From Urechidicola croceus (GTDB lineage: Bacteria; Bacteroidota; Bacteroidia; Flavobacteriales; Flavobacteriaceae): 64,000 nucleotides of DNA. The notes beneath the pieces are model-generated. The model was not told the DNA's origin. It was given only the letters and a program-made list of their open reading frames with translations, and searched no databases. Where the stretch lies: the NCBI GenBank assembly GCA_905181865.1, contig CAJIZG010000005.1:1-64000 (forward strand). The letters run 5' to 3'. Numbering within the stretch: position 1 is the first letter of the stretch; every line of letters starts with the position of its first letter. A program made the position numbers and the translations under genes. Below are positions 18,081 through 27,084 of the stretch, piece by piece.

Positions 18081-19184
18081 TTATACCGTTTCAAACAACT
18101 TCCCTTGTAAAGGTCTCACCAGTCCTTTCATTTCAAGATTAAATAGCAGCGTTGCCAATTTATACGTAGGGATTTTGCACGATAAGCTAATAAAATCGAT
18201 ATGTTGCTTGTTATTTTCTAATAAAAAGTCGTAAATAATCTTCTCTTCATCCTTTAAATCAATAAATAATTGTTTTTGAATGGGAGCCTTACGTTCTGAT
18301 TTTAATTCCCAATTTAAAACATCAATTAAATCTTGGGGTGAAGTTAAGATACCTGCTTTATTTCTTTTTATTAAATCGTTACATCCTTTACTTAATATAT
18401 CCGTTGTTTTTCCGGGTACTGCAAAAACATCTCTACTATATGAATTGGCAATATCCGCGGTTACCAGAGAACCTCCTTTCTCCGCAGATTCAACGATTAT
18501 AGTTGCCTCCGAAATTCCAGCAACAATTCTATTTCGCTTCAAAAAATTTTCCCTCAAAGGCTCTTCGTCATGCCAAAACTCTGTATAAAACCCACCATTT
18601 TCATTAACATCGCTAATATATTTTTTATGAAGTTTCGGATATATTTGATCAAGTCCATGAGCCAGCACTCCTATCGTTTGTAATTGGTTTTCAATCGCAG
18701 ATTTTTGTGCTGTTATATCTACTCCATAGGCGAAACCACTAACAATAATAGGATTAAAAGGTGCAATTGCTTCTATTAACTTATGAATAAAATCACGACC
18801 ATAAAGGGTCATTTGTCGTGTACCTACAATACTTATTATTGGCTGTTCATTAATTTGAATATTACCATCATAAAACATCAGAATTGGAGCGTCAATACAT
18901 TCTTTCAATTTAATAGGATAATTCGCATCTTGAAAATGAACATATTTTAATTTATTTTTTAAAATATGATTCAATTCTCTTTCTGCTCGTAATCTAGTGG
19001 CTTTATCAAAGATATTTTTAATAGCAATAGCACCAACTCCATTAATTTTATCAATGGCAGTTAACTTCTCTAAAAATATATTTTTAGCACTTCCACAATG
19101 TGAAATTAACTTTTTTGCAATAATATCTCCTATCCCTTTTGCCTTTTGTAAGGTCAAAATAGCAAATAATTCTTCTTCTAGCAT
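18081..19184 (-). CDS. dprA: DNA processing protein DprA
   Basis: Binds incoming single-stranded DNA and loads RecA during natural transformation. 367 residues. An N-terminal helix-hairpin-helix region (KAKGIGDIIAKKLI, INGVGAIAIKNI) precedes the Rossmann-like core. The core shows ISIVGTRQMTLYGRDF, VSGFAYGVDITAQ, GVLAHGLDQIYPK and EKGGSLVTADIANSYSRDVF; a small winged-helix-like C-terminus follows. All core motifs are intact. Divergent from the SPOR gene. Confidence 0.96.
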   Translation of the reverse strand: MLEEELFAILTLQKAKGIGDIIAKKLISHCGSAKNIFLEKLTAIDKINGVGAIAIKNIFDKATRLRAERELNHILKNKLKYVHFQDANYPIKLKECIDAPILMFYDGNIQINEQPIISIVGTRQMTLYGRDFIHKLIEAIAPFNPIIVSGFAYGVDITAQKSAIENQLQTIGVLAHGLDQIYPKLHKKYISDVNENGGFYTEFWHDEEPLRENFLKRNRIVAGISEATIIVESAEKGGSLVTADIANSYSRDVFAVPGKTTDILSKGCNDLIKRNKAGILTSPQDLIDVLNWELKSERKAPIQKQLFIDLKDEEKIIYDFLLENNKQHIDFISLSCKIPTYKLATLLFNLEMKGLVRPLQGKLFETV

Positions 19185-19265
19185 TTCTAAAAAAATTGAC
19201 TTTCAATATACAAAAGAATTGTTAATAAATATTAAGAAACTCATGAAAAGAGCCCGTCTTTTTGC

Positions 19266-19273
19266 TATATTTG
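19266..19273 (+). promoter_or_regulatory. -7 promoter box for the HU-CCDC81/SPOR gene
   Basis: TATATTTG is an exact TAnnTTTG match ending only 5 bases before the ATG at 19279, which would give a leaderless or almost leaderless transcript. Confidence 0.5.
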
Positions 19274-19278
19274 TTTGA

Positions 19279-20209
19279 ATGAGATTAGAGACTTACATCA
19301 GTGATTTATTATACCGATACGAATGTGTTATTGTTCCAGGCTTTGGTGGTTTCATCACCAACGAAACAACCAGCAAAATTAAACCGTTTTACACACACTT
19401 TTTATCCTCCTACAAAGCAAATTACTTTCAACAATCACCTTCAAAATAATGACGGTCTATTGGCAAATTATATTGCATCTGTTGAAAGCGTTACTTTTTC
19501 TGAAGCAACGACTCTCATTAAAAACGAGATTAACACTTGGAGTGCGTCAATGAAAAATGAAACGATTGAACTTTCAAAAATTGGAACGTTGTCGTTGGAC
19601 CCACAAGGAAAGATCATTTTTGAACCTTCTACTTCTCAAAATTATTTAACAGATTCGTTTGGTCTTGCTCCCTTCAATTCAACTGCAGTGCAGAGAGGCG
19701 CATCTGCAGCCAAAGAAAGCGAGTTAAATCCTGTCATTCCATTAACTTCAGAAGTAATAAAAAGAAAAACACCTGTTTTCTTAAAATATGCTGCCTCTGC
19801 GGCCATACTGTTTGCTGTTGGAAGTTTTACTTGGAATACCTATAATGTAAGCCAATACAACGAACAAATCCTAGCAGAACAGCAGCAACAAAAAGCAGTA
19901 GAACTAGAAATTCAACAAGCTACTTTTGTCATTGATAGTCCGTTGCCAACTATTACATTAAACGTAACTAAGGAAGTTCATAATTATCATATCGTGGCTG
20001 GTGCTTTTAGAGAGGTTGAAAATGCAAATAAAAAAGTAAAAGAATTAATAGGGAATGGATTTAAAGCGCAAATCTTAGGCGTAAATAAATGGGGGCTTAC
20101 TCAGGTTGCTTTTTCTAGTTATAATTCAAGAGCGAAAGCTATTAATAACTTAAAGACTATTAAGAAGACTGTTTCTTCAGATGCTTGGCTACTTGTTCAA
20201 AAATATTAA
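19279..20209 (+). CDS. HU-CCDC81 and SPOR domain protein, frameshifted
   Basis: The natural N-terminus is the ATG at 19279: MRLETYISDLLYRYECVIVP, then GFGGFITNETTSKIKPF, the family's usual opening. The frame must then move by one base at TTTT (19387-19390) to continue as THTFYPPTKQITFNN and NDGLLANYIASVE. With one T fewer the protein reads straight through. After this come the HU-like domain, a membrane helix (KYAASAAILFAVGSFTW), and a C-terminal SPOR domain that binds denuded peptidoglycan. The long open frame alone starts at 19301. It is either a recent frameshift, a sequencing error, or slippage. Likely inner-membrane, envelope-associated. Confidence 0.8.
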
Positions 20210-20291
20210 AAATAAAGAGTCCCTTTTCCTATCGATTGTATTTATCAAAACATACCTTTCTTATTTTAACTTACTTTTCTTAAAAAAATGT

Positions 20292-20804
20292 ATGCTTATA
20301 AAAAAATCTAAAGACTCTCTAGCCATCTTAACGGATGTTGTGTTACCCGGAGAAACCAATGCGTTAAATAATCTTTTTGGAGGAGAACTCTTGGCGAGAA
20401 TGGATAGAGCGGGTAGTATTTCTGCCCAACGTCATTCAAGAAATATTGTTGTCACCGCTTCTGTTAACCATGTGGTGTTTAGAAAAGTAATACCTGTTGG
20501 AAGCGTTGTAACGATTGAAGCCAAAGTTTCCCGAGCTTTTAATTCATCTATGGAGGTTTATGTTGACGTTTGGATTGAAGATCGAAAAACTGGAGACCTC
20601 ACCAAAGTAAACGAAGGAATATATACCTTTGTAGCCGTTGACAGATTAGGAAGTCCTGTCAAAGTTTCAGCAATTAAACCAGAAACTGACTTAGAAACAG
20701 AACGTTTTGAAGGTGCGCTTAGAAGAAAGCAATTGAGTTTATTATTATCAGGCAGAATGGAAGCCAAAGACGCTACAGAACTAAAGGCGTTGTTTGAAGA
20801 ATAA
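20292..20804 (+). CDS. Acyl-CoA thioesterase
   Basis: Hotdog-fold enzyme that hydrolyses acyl-CoA to the free acid and CoA. 170 residues from the ATG at 20292. The frame is open upstream to 20181, but that part overlaps the SPOR gene and does not look like the family. The YciA/BACH-type signature is present: LPGETNALNNLFGGELLARM with the catalytic Asn/Asp region MDRAGSISAQRHS, then VVTASVNHVVFRKVIPVGSV. The C-terminus after about residue 130 is a helical tail with LRRKQLSLLLSGRM. Convergent with the methyltransferase gene. Confidence 0.92.
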   Translation: MLIKKSKDSLAILTDVVLPGETNALNNLFGGELLARMDRAGSISAQRHSRNIVVTASVNHVVFRKVIPVGSVVTIEAKVSRAFNSSMEVYVDVWIEDRKTGDLTKVNEGIYTFVAVDRLGSPVKVSAIKPETDLETERFEGALRRKQLSLLLSGRMEAKDATELKALFEE

Positions 20805-20823
20805 GTTCATGGCGCCGTTTAAT

Positions 20824-22209
20824 CTATTTAAACAGATCCAATATCGTTTCAAAAATAGTCTGAACCGCTTTCACATTCACCGAATTCCCTAATTGCTTCA
20901 TTGCAACTGAATTTGAACTTGGTAGTTTATAATTTTCTGGAAAAGATTGTAGTCTTTTGGACTCATCAATTGTAATTCTTCGGCGATATTTTCCTACTAT
21001 TTGTTGATGATTCATGGCAACTAAAGTCGCAAATCTATCGGGTCTTTTAATTCGAACGCCAGATGGTCTAAACTGAATTAAACAATCAAATAGAGATGCG
21101 TAGTTTTTACCTGCTTGCCATTCCATTTTTCGATGGGTTTTAATACACCAATCCAAATTTTCGTACTCTCGCAACCACCTATCAATAAACGCCTTATTTC
21201 GATTATATAAATCAATATTCTTCCGAATAAAGTTTACCTTCCAAACAGGAAAACCTTCTAAGGTGCCCTTGTGCTTAAAAAACTCCATCCAAACAGGAAA
21301 ACCAATAACTTTTAAATCAACTCCTTGATAAAAATCATTCCACATCGTCAAAACCCGATTTTCGTAAGCCGTCAAATTTGATTTAATATTAGTATCCAAA
21401 ACTTCGTCAATAGAACTTACGTCTTCAATAAATCGTTTTGCTATTTCATTTTGAAACTTTTTGATTTTTGAAGGCTTTCCTTTTACAATATCCTTTCGAA
21501 CGCATGGTATATAAATTCGAGGCCTCAAAATAGGAACTCCAAACTTGTCGGGAGACAAAATTAGCGGAGTTTCTGGGTAATAATAGCCCAATCTATCCAA
21601 ACTTTTCAAAATTGTTTTATACGTGTTACCAGTATCGTGCGTAGCGAGGTTGGCCACATTTTCTAGAAATAAATATTTAGGCTGATGCTTTTTAATAATT
21701 TCACACAAATCAAAAAACAAAGTACCTCGTGTATCTTCAAATCCATTCCGCAAGCCCCCTTTTGAAAATGGCTGACATGGAAAACCGGCACACAATACAT
21801 CAAATTTTGGCGGAATAAAATCTTTAACCTCTCTTTTGGTGATATCACCAAATGGAACCTCTCCATAGTTGTTAAAATATGTTTTCTTAGCATCCTTATC
21901 CCATTCCGAAGTGAATATGCATTTACCGCCAAGGTTTTGCATCGCCATTCGAAATCCTCCGATACCGGCAAACAAATCTATAAATTGAAAAGAAGGAGTA
22001 AGCGAAGGAGAGAAGCTCGATTTCTGGCTCTTCTTTTCTAGTTCGATTAATCTCTTTTCAAAGTCTTCATTCAAATTTTTTGACCGACTTAAATAATGAT
22101 CCCCAACGTCACTTTTTGAATTATAAAAATAATGGGTTGCCAAAGCGCTACTCTCCAAACTAGGAAATGATTCAATTTTTCTCACCTTTGATTTTTCGGC
22201 TCTTAACAT
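20824..22209 (-). CDS. DNA (cytosine-5-)-methyltransferase, solitary
   Basis: Methylates C5 of cytosine in a specific DNA site. 461 residues. An N-terminal extension of about 75 residues is not part of the catalytic fold. Motif I is FIDLFAGIGGFRMAMQNLGG, motif IV is CAGFPCQPFSKGG with the catalytic Cys, motif VI is FLENVANL, and motif VIII is RPRIYIPCVRKD. The target-recognition region spans roughly residues 245-380, and motifs IX-X (RLQSFPENY, QLGNSVNVKAV) close the protein. All catalytic motifs are intact. No restriction endonuclease or Vsr gene adjoins it. It starts 20 bases after the EnvC-like gene, so it may be read from that operon. Target site unknown. Confidence 0.93.
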   Translation of the reverse strand: MLRAEKSKVRKIESFPSLESSALATHYFYNSKSDVGDHYLSRSKNLNEDFEKRLIELEKKSQKSSFSPSLTPSFQFIDLFAGIGGFRMAMQNLGGKCIFTSEWDKDAKKTYFNNYGEVPFGDITKREVKDFIPPKFDVLCAGFPCQPFSKGGLRNGFEDTRGTLFFDLCEIIKKHQPKYLFLENVANLATHDTGNTYKTILKSLDRLGYYYPETPLILSPDKFGVPILRPRIYIPCVRKDIVKGKPSKIKKFQNEIAKRFIEDVSSIDEVLDTNIKSNLTAYENRVLTMWNDFYQGVDLKVIGFPVWMEFFKHKGTLEGFPVWKVNFIRKNIDLYNRNKAFIDRWLREYENLDWCIKTHRKMEWQAGKNYASLFDCLIQFRPSGVRIKRPDRFATLVAMNHQQIVGKYRRRITIDESKRLQSFPENYKLPSSNSVAMKQLGNSVNVKAVQTIFETILDLFK

Positions 22210-22229
22210 AAATTAACCCTCAATTTCTA

Positions 22230-23438
22230 CTACATTTTATAAATCCATGAAGTTGGATTTAATGGTGTTGAATCTTTATAAAGTTTAAATGGTAGTATTG
22301 TTTTATTTGTAAGTTTATCTGTAAATATTCTTCCCAAAATTTGTTTTGTAGAAACCTTATCCCCCGTTTTAACGCTTAAACTTTCCAAATTACTATAAAC
22401 CGAGATATAATTTCCATGCTGCACAAACACTGCTTTTTTATTCCCTGGAGTAACTTGAATTAACAAAACAGTACCATCAAAAATAGTACGTGCATTGCTG
22501 CCCTTCTCCGTTGTAACTCGAACCCCATTACTTTCGACATAAATACCTGATAAAGTTGGATGCTTTTGTCTTCCAAAACCTCTAGATACAAAACCTCTAT
22601 CTACCGGCCATGGAAATTCCCCCTTATTTCCAGCAAATTGCGTTGCCAATAATTTCGTTTCAGCCGTCAATGCAAACTTCGAAGATTTTATACCAGCCTT
22701 CTTATTAGACCGTGCAATCTCATCACGAATTATTTTTTCAATTTTATGATTTATCTTTTGCTGTTCGCGCTGTTTCTTTTTGATCTCATTTTTATATTTT
22801 CGCTCTTTCTTTTTTATTTTGGAAATAATATCTTGTTGTAACGCTTTTTCTTCATTTAACTTGTTTTGTTCCTTTTTACTAATCACTTCAAGAACCTCTT
22901 GTTCTTTCACCTTTATTTTTAAGGAATCATTAAATACGTTTAATTGGGCTGCCTTTACTCCAATTTGTTCCCCTTGATTTTTTCTGAAATCGGTATACTG
23001 TTTCATATACTGCAATCTTTTATAGGCCTGATAAAAATCTTCAGAAGACAATAAAAACATCATACGACTTTGTTGAGATTTACTTTTATATGATTTATAG
23101 ATCATATTGCCATAGTCATCCTTTAACTTTTTTAGTTCGGCCTCTAAATTTCTGATTTTCTTCTGGTTTGCTCGAACCTCTGTCCTATAAGCATCTGATT
23201 CTGCTCGAATAGCATTCATTAATTTTTGCTGAACATTAATTTTTAAGTTAATCTCATTCAAATAACTTAAGTAACTTTTTTCTTCAGAAATTGCCTGAGA
23301 AAGCAAACTGTTAATTTTATCTTTTTCCGCCTGAATTTCCTTTCTCTTTGTTTCTAATTGTTGCCTCGTTTCTTGAGCCTGAGTCAACAAACCAACAAAT
23401 AAAAAGCAAACAATAAAAAGGGAGTTACATCTAATCAT
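22230..23438 (-). CDS. EnvC-like murein hydrolase activator (M23 domain)
   Basis: Periplasmic regulator of peptidoglycan amidases at division. 402 residues: signal peptide (SLFIVCFLFVGLLTQAQ), a long coiled coil to about residue 250 rich in Lys, Glu and Gln, then a LytM/M23 domain. The metal-binding pattern of active M23 peptidases (H-x-D and H-x-H) is not kept: the regions read HPTLSGIYVES and HGNYISVYSNL. This is the mark of EnvC-type activators rather than enzymes. It overlaps the DUF4292 gene by 8 bases. Confidence 0.9.
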   Translation of the reverse strand: MIRCNSLFIVCFLFVGLLTQAQETRQQLETKRKEIQAEKDKINSLLSQAISEEKSYLSYLNEINLKINVQQKLMNAIRAESDAYRTEVRANQKKIRNLEAELKKLKDDYGNMIYKSYKSKSQQSRMMFLLSSEDFYQAYKRLQYMKQYTDFRKNQGEQIGVKAAQLNVFNDSLKIKVKEQEVLEVISKKEQNKLNEEKALQQDIISKIKKKERKYKNEIKKKQREQQKINHKIEKIIRDEIARSNKKAGIKSSKFALTAETKLLATQFAGNKGEFPWPVDRGFVSRGFGRQKHPTLSGIYVESNGVRVTTEKGSNARTIFDGTVLLIQVTPGNKKAVFVQHGNYISVYSNLESLSVKTGDKVSTKQILGRIFTDKLTNKTILPFKLYKDSTPLNPTSWIYKM

Positions 23439-24204
23439 TCAACTTGATTTGTTTATATCCAGAAGGAATTGTGAATGGAAAACTTAATTTTCTGTCAAAT
23501 TCCACGGCCCGATACTCTAGATTTAAAAATATGCGATCTGCTTTTTCTATAGCAGTTATTTGAATTTCCTTTGGAAATACTTCTTTATCAATTTCGCGGT
23601 AACCAACATAATTTATCATCATCTTTTTTTGTTCTGCAGGCTGGCGAACTTCTTGCTTATTCATCTTAAAAAAGGTAGGGTCAATCCAGAATAAGACATC
23701 AAATAATTCCTTTTGTTTTTTTGGAGCTAATCTATACGAGTTATTCATTATTTCCGAATTGAATTTTTCAACTTTCAAATTTTGTATTGATTGCCCTAAC
23801 AATAAATTTTGAATAACTTCAAAATTAACATCCGTCCCTAAAAATTTACTTAACAACTCAAAATTCCCATCAAAATAAGTCTTTCCTAATTTTTCGTAGA
23901 AACGAACTTTGGAAGGCGTAATTAAAATTTTTGCCACTGGAATTACAAAACGACCACTCATCCAGATAGCAGAATCTTTTCGCATCCTCAATTTTATTGA
24001 AATAGACCGACTCCCGTCCTTGTCTTTATAGGTCGCTTTTATAGTCGCATTTATAGTTTTCTTGTCAAAGTCGGCCTCATAATGGTTTTTAATTATTTTC
24101 TTTGAAGACATGGAAGATATTGTATTTCCTGAAACATCTTTTACAGATTTACAAGACGAAACAACGAATACAAGCAGTACTAGATATATTGATTTTTGTG
24201 TCAT
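23431..24204 (-). CDS. DUF4292 lipoprotein
   Basis: 257 residues with a lipoprotein signal peptide (LVLLVFVVSSCKS), so it is anchored in the outer or inner membrane. The rest is beta-rich and resembles the LolA/LolB-like fold described for DUF4292; the stretch SIKLRMRKDSAIWMSG is typical. Function is unknown; a role in lipoprotein or outer-membrane maintenance is inference from fold. It lies between the TPR gene and the EnvC-like gene, spaced 7 bases from one and overlapping the other, clearly in one operon. Confidence 0.85.
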   Translation of the reverse strand: MTQKSIYLVLLVFVVSSCKSVKDVSGNTISSMSSKKIIKNHYEADFDKKTINATIKATYKDKDGSRSISIKLRMRKDSAIWMSGRFVIPVAKILITPSKVRFYEKLGKTYFDGNFELLSKFLGTDVNFEVIQNLLLGQSIQNLKVEKFNSEIMNNSYRLAPKKQKELFDVLFWIDPTFFKMNKQEVRQPAEQKKMMINYVGYREIDKEVFPKEIQITAIEKADRIFLNLEYRAVEFDRKLSFPFTIPSGYKQIKLND

Positions 24205-24211
24205 TAAATTA

Positions 24212-25180
24212 TTAATTCTTTCTTAATTCTACTGATTTTTCTGTACTTTTTCGAGCTTTCTCAACCTGATTCAACCCTTCATAACTTATTGCTAATTGCT
24301 CATAAAAATATGCTTCCAGCAACTTATCTTCTAAAATAAAATCTATTCCGTTTATTAAAACGTCAATTGCGTCGTTATATTTTTTACCAAAGTTAAAAGA
24401 CCTTCCTTGCATCAAATAAACAAATGGTTGCGCAGGAAATAATTCCAGTCCTTCTTTACTAAACTTTAATAATGCTTCCTCATTTCTATTGGCATACTCA
24501 AAAACTAATATTTCCTTCAACACATCAAACTTTTTTTCTGATTTAAATCTCACCTTTAAATCCTGAATTGTTTCATTTTCAACGGCTACAATTTCTTGTG
24601 GTGCTGATCTTTTTCTAAGACTGACTATCGATCGTTGATAACTCTTTAATCGATAGGAAGAAATCCCCTGCCTTGTAAGTTCATCTATTAAAGTTTGAGC
24701 GCGCGCTATTTCATTGGCACGAATATAAATAAGGACTAAATCTTCCCTTTTTTCAGGTCTCAATTTTATAATATCCTCTTGAACTTCAATCGCCTTGCTA
24801 TATTTAAATTGCTTCACATATATCTTTTTTGCCTGTTCTAAATACCAGTAACTTTCTGGATCATTGTGCAATGCCTCCTCAATGTAAAGTGCCGCTTCGT
24901 CAAATTTATTTTGAAAATAATAATTTTTTGCAAACTCAAAGGCAAGAGAATACTCTTTGGGAAACAATTGCTGACATTTTTCTAACTCAATTATCGCTCT
25001 TGAATAATTACCAATAGCTTTATATTTTAACGCATCATAAAAATGATTTTCAAACTTAATTCTAGTATCATCAGAATCCTTTAATAGCGTTAGTCCTTCA
25101 TCTATCTCTTGACCAAAAGACACAATCGAAAAGCAAAAAAATACTATTATAATTACGCTATGTATAGTCCTTATAATCAT
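24212..25180 (-). CDS. Tetratricopeptide repeat protein
   Basis: 322 residues: signal peptide (VIIIVFFCFSIVSFGQ), then several TPR helical hairpins. Clear repeats include KAIGNYSRAIIELEKCQQLF, FQNKFDEAALYIEEALHNDP and FGKKYNDAIDVLINGIDFIL. Probably a periplasmic scaffold. First gene of the operon leading to DUF4292, the EnvC-like protein and perhaps the methyltransferase, with an exact promoter box at 25267. Confidence 0.88.
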   Translation of the reverse strand: MIIRTIHSVIIIVFFCFSIVSFGQEIDEGLTLLKDSDDTRIKFENHFYDALKYKAIGNYSRAIIELEKCQQLFPKEYSLAFEFAKNYYFQNKFDEAALYIEEALHNDPESYWYLEQAKKIYVKQFKYSKAIEVQEDIIKLRPEKREDLVLIYIRANEIARAQTLIDELTRQGISSYRLKSYQRSIVSLRKRSAPQEIVAVENETIQDLKVRFKSEKKFDVLKEILVFEYANRNEEALLKFSKEGLELFPAQPFVYLMQGRSFNFGKKYNDAIDVLINGIDFILEDKLLEAYFYEQLAISYEGLNQVEKARKSTEKSVELRKN

Positions 25181-25266
25181 TTAACTAAAACAGAATTGTA
25201 GTTATTATTTTGTATAGTGGTATTGAATTAAGCAAGAAATCTTCTCATTGCATTTTTTAAAAAAAG

Positions 25267-25274
25267 CAAAGGTA
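25267..25274 (-). promoter_or_regulatory. -7 promoter box for the TPR-DUF4292-EnvC operon
   Basis: CAAAGGTA on the plus strand is TACCTTTG on the minus strand, an exact TAnnTTTG match. It lies 87 bases before the TPR start codon and just after the stop of the ABC gene at 25286. Confidence 0.6.
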
Positions 25275-25285
25275 CAATTATCGCT

Positions 25286-26971
25286 TCAAATTCCTTTTGG
25301 AATAGCGTCAATTAAATTTCTAGTATACTCTTTTTGCGGATTCTCATAAATGACATCAGCATCACCTATTTCTTCCATTTTCCCATTATTCATAACCAAT
25401 AACTGATCACTCATATATTTTACGACAGACAAATCATGCGAGATGAAAATATACGTAAATCCAAAATCCAACTTTAATTCATTTAATAAATTTAGCACTT
25501 GTGCTTGAACAGAAACATCCAATGCTGAGACTGACTCATCACAAACAATTAATTTAGGCCTCAAGGCAATGGTTCTAGCAATTCCAATTCTTTGTCGTTG
25601 ACCTCCAGAAAACTCATGCGGATAGCGATAAAAATGAGATTCCTCTAGTCCTACTCTTTCTAATATTTTAAGTACTTCGATTTTGCATTCATCATCATAT
25701 TTGCATATTCCATGAACCTTCATCGGTTCCATAATGGCCCTTCCAACTGGAATTCTTGGATTCAACGAAGAAAACGGATCTTGAAAAATGAGTTGAATTT
25801 CTCTTCTTAACACTTTCAATTCCCTTTTTGAATATTTCGAAATATCCTTTCCTTTATAAAAAATTTCTCCTTTTGTAATCTTTTCTAAACCTAATATTGT
25901 TCTTCCCAAGGTTGTCTTTCCACATCCTGATTCTCCCACTAATCCAACCGTTTCCCCTTCATATATTTTAAACGAAACATCATCAACAGCCTTCACTTCC
26001 TTCTGCTTTTTAGAAAACCATGTACTACCAGTACTATAATATTTACTCAAATTGATGACTTCCAAAATTGGTTTTTTACTATAAATATCAGATAACAATT
26101 CATTTCTTTGCTCTGCTGATTGAATTTCCAACTGCACATTATCACCCAAATAATCTTCTACTGTTGGAAGTACTTTCAAACGAACATTCAAACTAGGTTT
26201 TGAATTAATCAGCGCTTTGGTGTATTCTTCTTTTGGATATTTAAATACTTCTCGTGCATTCCCTTGCTCAATAATTTGTCCCTTATGCATTACCAAAACA
26301 TTCGTGGCTATTTCGGAAACTAATGCCAAATCATGTGAAATAAAAAGAATGCTCATTTGAGTTTCTTCTTGTAATTCTTTTAAAAGTAGTACAATCTCTT
26401 TTTGGACTGTTACATCTAACGCCGTTGTAGGCTCATCGGCAATTAGGATTTTTGGTTTACACGCAATTGCCATAGCAATCATTACCCGTTGCTTTTGCCC
26501 CCCAGAAATTTGATGTGGATATTGATCAAATATTATTTCTGGTCTTGATAATTTTACTTTCGTAAAAAGTTCTGTCACGTATGATTTCGACTCCTTCTCA
26601 TCAAACTCTAGATGTTCTTGGATTATTTCCAATACTTGAAACCCGCAAGTTAAACTAGGGTTTAATGAACTCATAGGTTCTTGAAAAATCATTGAAATTT
26701 CGTTTCCTCTAATTTTTCTAAAATCGGAATCGTCCATTTGTAATAATTCTTGACCATCGAACAAAATAGTGCCAGAAACACTAGACTTACCTTTAGGAAG
26801 CAACCCCAATATGGCAAGCGAAGAAACAGACTTTCCACTACCAGACTCGCCTACAATTCCCAATATTTCGTTAGCTTTTAATCCAAATGATATTGAATGA
26901 ATCACTTCATTTTCAACACCATCTGAATTAAAAGAAATTCTTAAATCCTGTACTTTTAGTAATTCGTTCAT
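25286..26971 (-). CDS. Oligopeptide-type ABC transporter, two fused ATP-binding domains
   Basis: 561 residues: a tandem of two ATPase domains of the Dpp/Opp class, like YejF or GsiA. First domain: GESGSGKSV (Walker A) and SGGQKQRVMIAMAIA. Second domain: GESGCGKTT and SGGQRQRIGIARTIA, each followed by an intact LIADEPTTALD or VCDESVSALD Walker B. Each domain ends with the oligopeptide-transporter C-terminal motif (KYPKEEYTKAL, YENPQKEYTRNL). Energises peptide or nickel-type uptake. Permease and binding protein genes are not in the window. Confidence 0.93.
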   Translation of the reverse strand: MNELLKVQDLRISFNSDGVENEVIHSISFGLKANEILGIVGESGSGKSVSSLAILGLLPKGKSSVSGTILFDGQELLQMDDSDFRKIRGNEISMIFQEPMSSLNPSLTCGFQVLEIIQEHLEFDEKESKSYVTELFTKVKLSRPEIIFDQYPHQISGGQKQRVMIAMAIACKPKILIADEPTTALDVTVQKEIVLLLKELQEETQMSILFISHDLALVSEIATNVLVMHKGQIIEQGNAREVFKYPKEEYTKALINSKPSLNVRLKVLPTVEDYLGDNVQLEIQSAEQRNELLSDIYSKKPILEVINLSKYYSTGSTWFSKKQKEVKAVDDVSFKIYEGETVGLVGESGCGKTTLGRTILGLEKITKGEIFYKGKDISKYSKRELKVLRREIQLIFQDPFSSLNPRIPVGRAIMEPMKVHGICKYDDECKIEVLKILERVGLEESHFYRYPHEFSGGQRQRIGIARTIALRPKLIVCDESVSALDVSVQAQVLNLLNELKLDFGFTYIFISHDLSVVKYMSDQLLVMNNGKMEEIGDADVIYENPQKEYTRNLIDAIPKGI

Positions 26972-27084
26972 AATAGCAAGGCAATTTAAAACAATCTTTT
27001 ATTTATTTTAATGAAACCAATTATAAATGTAAAAAGGGTAAGTATATCCTATTCGAATTCACTTACTTTGCAAAAAGCATAATT

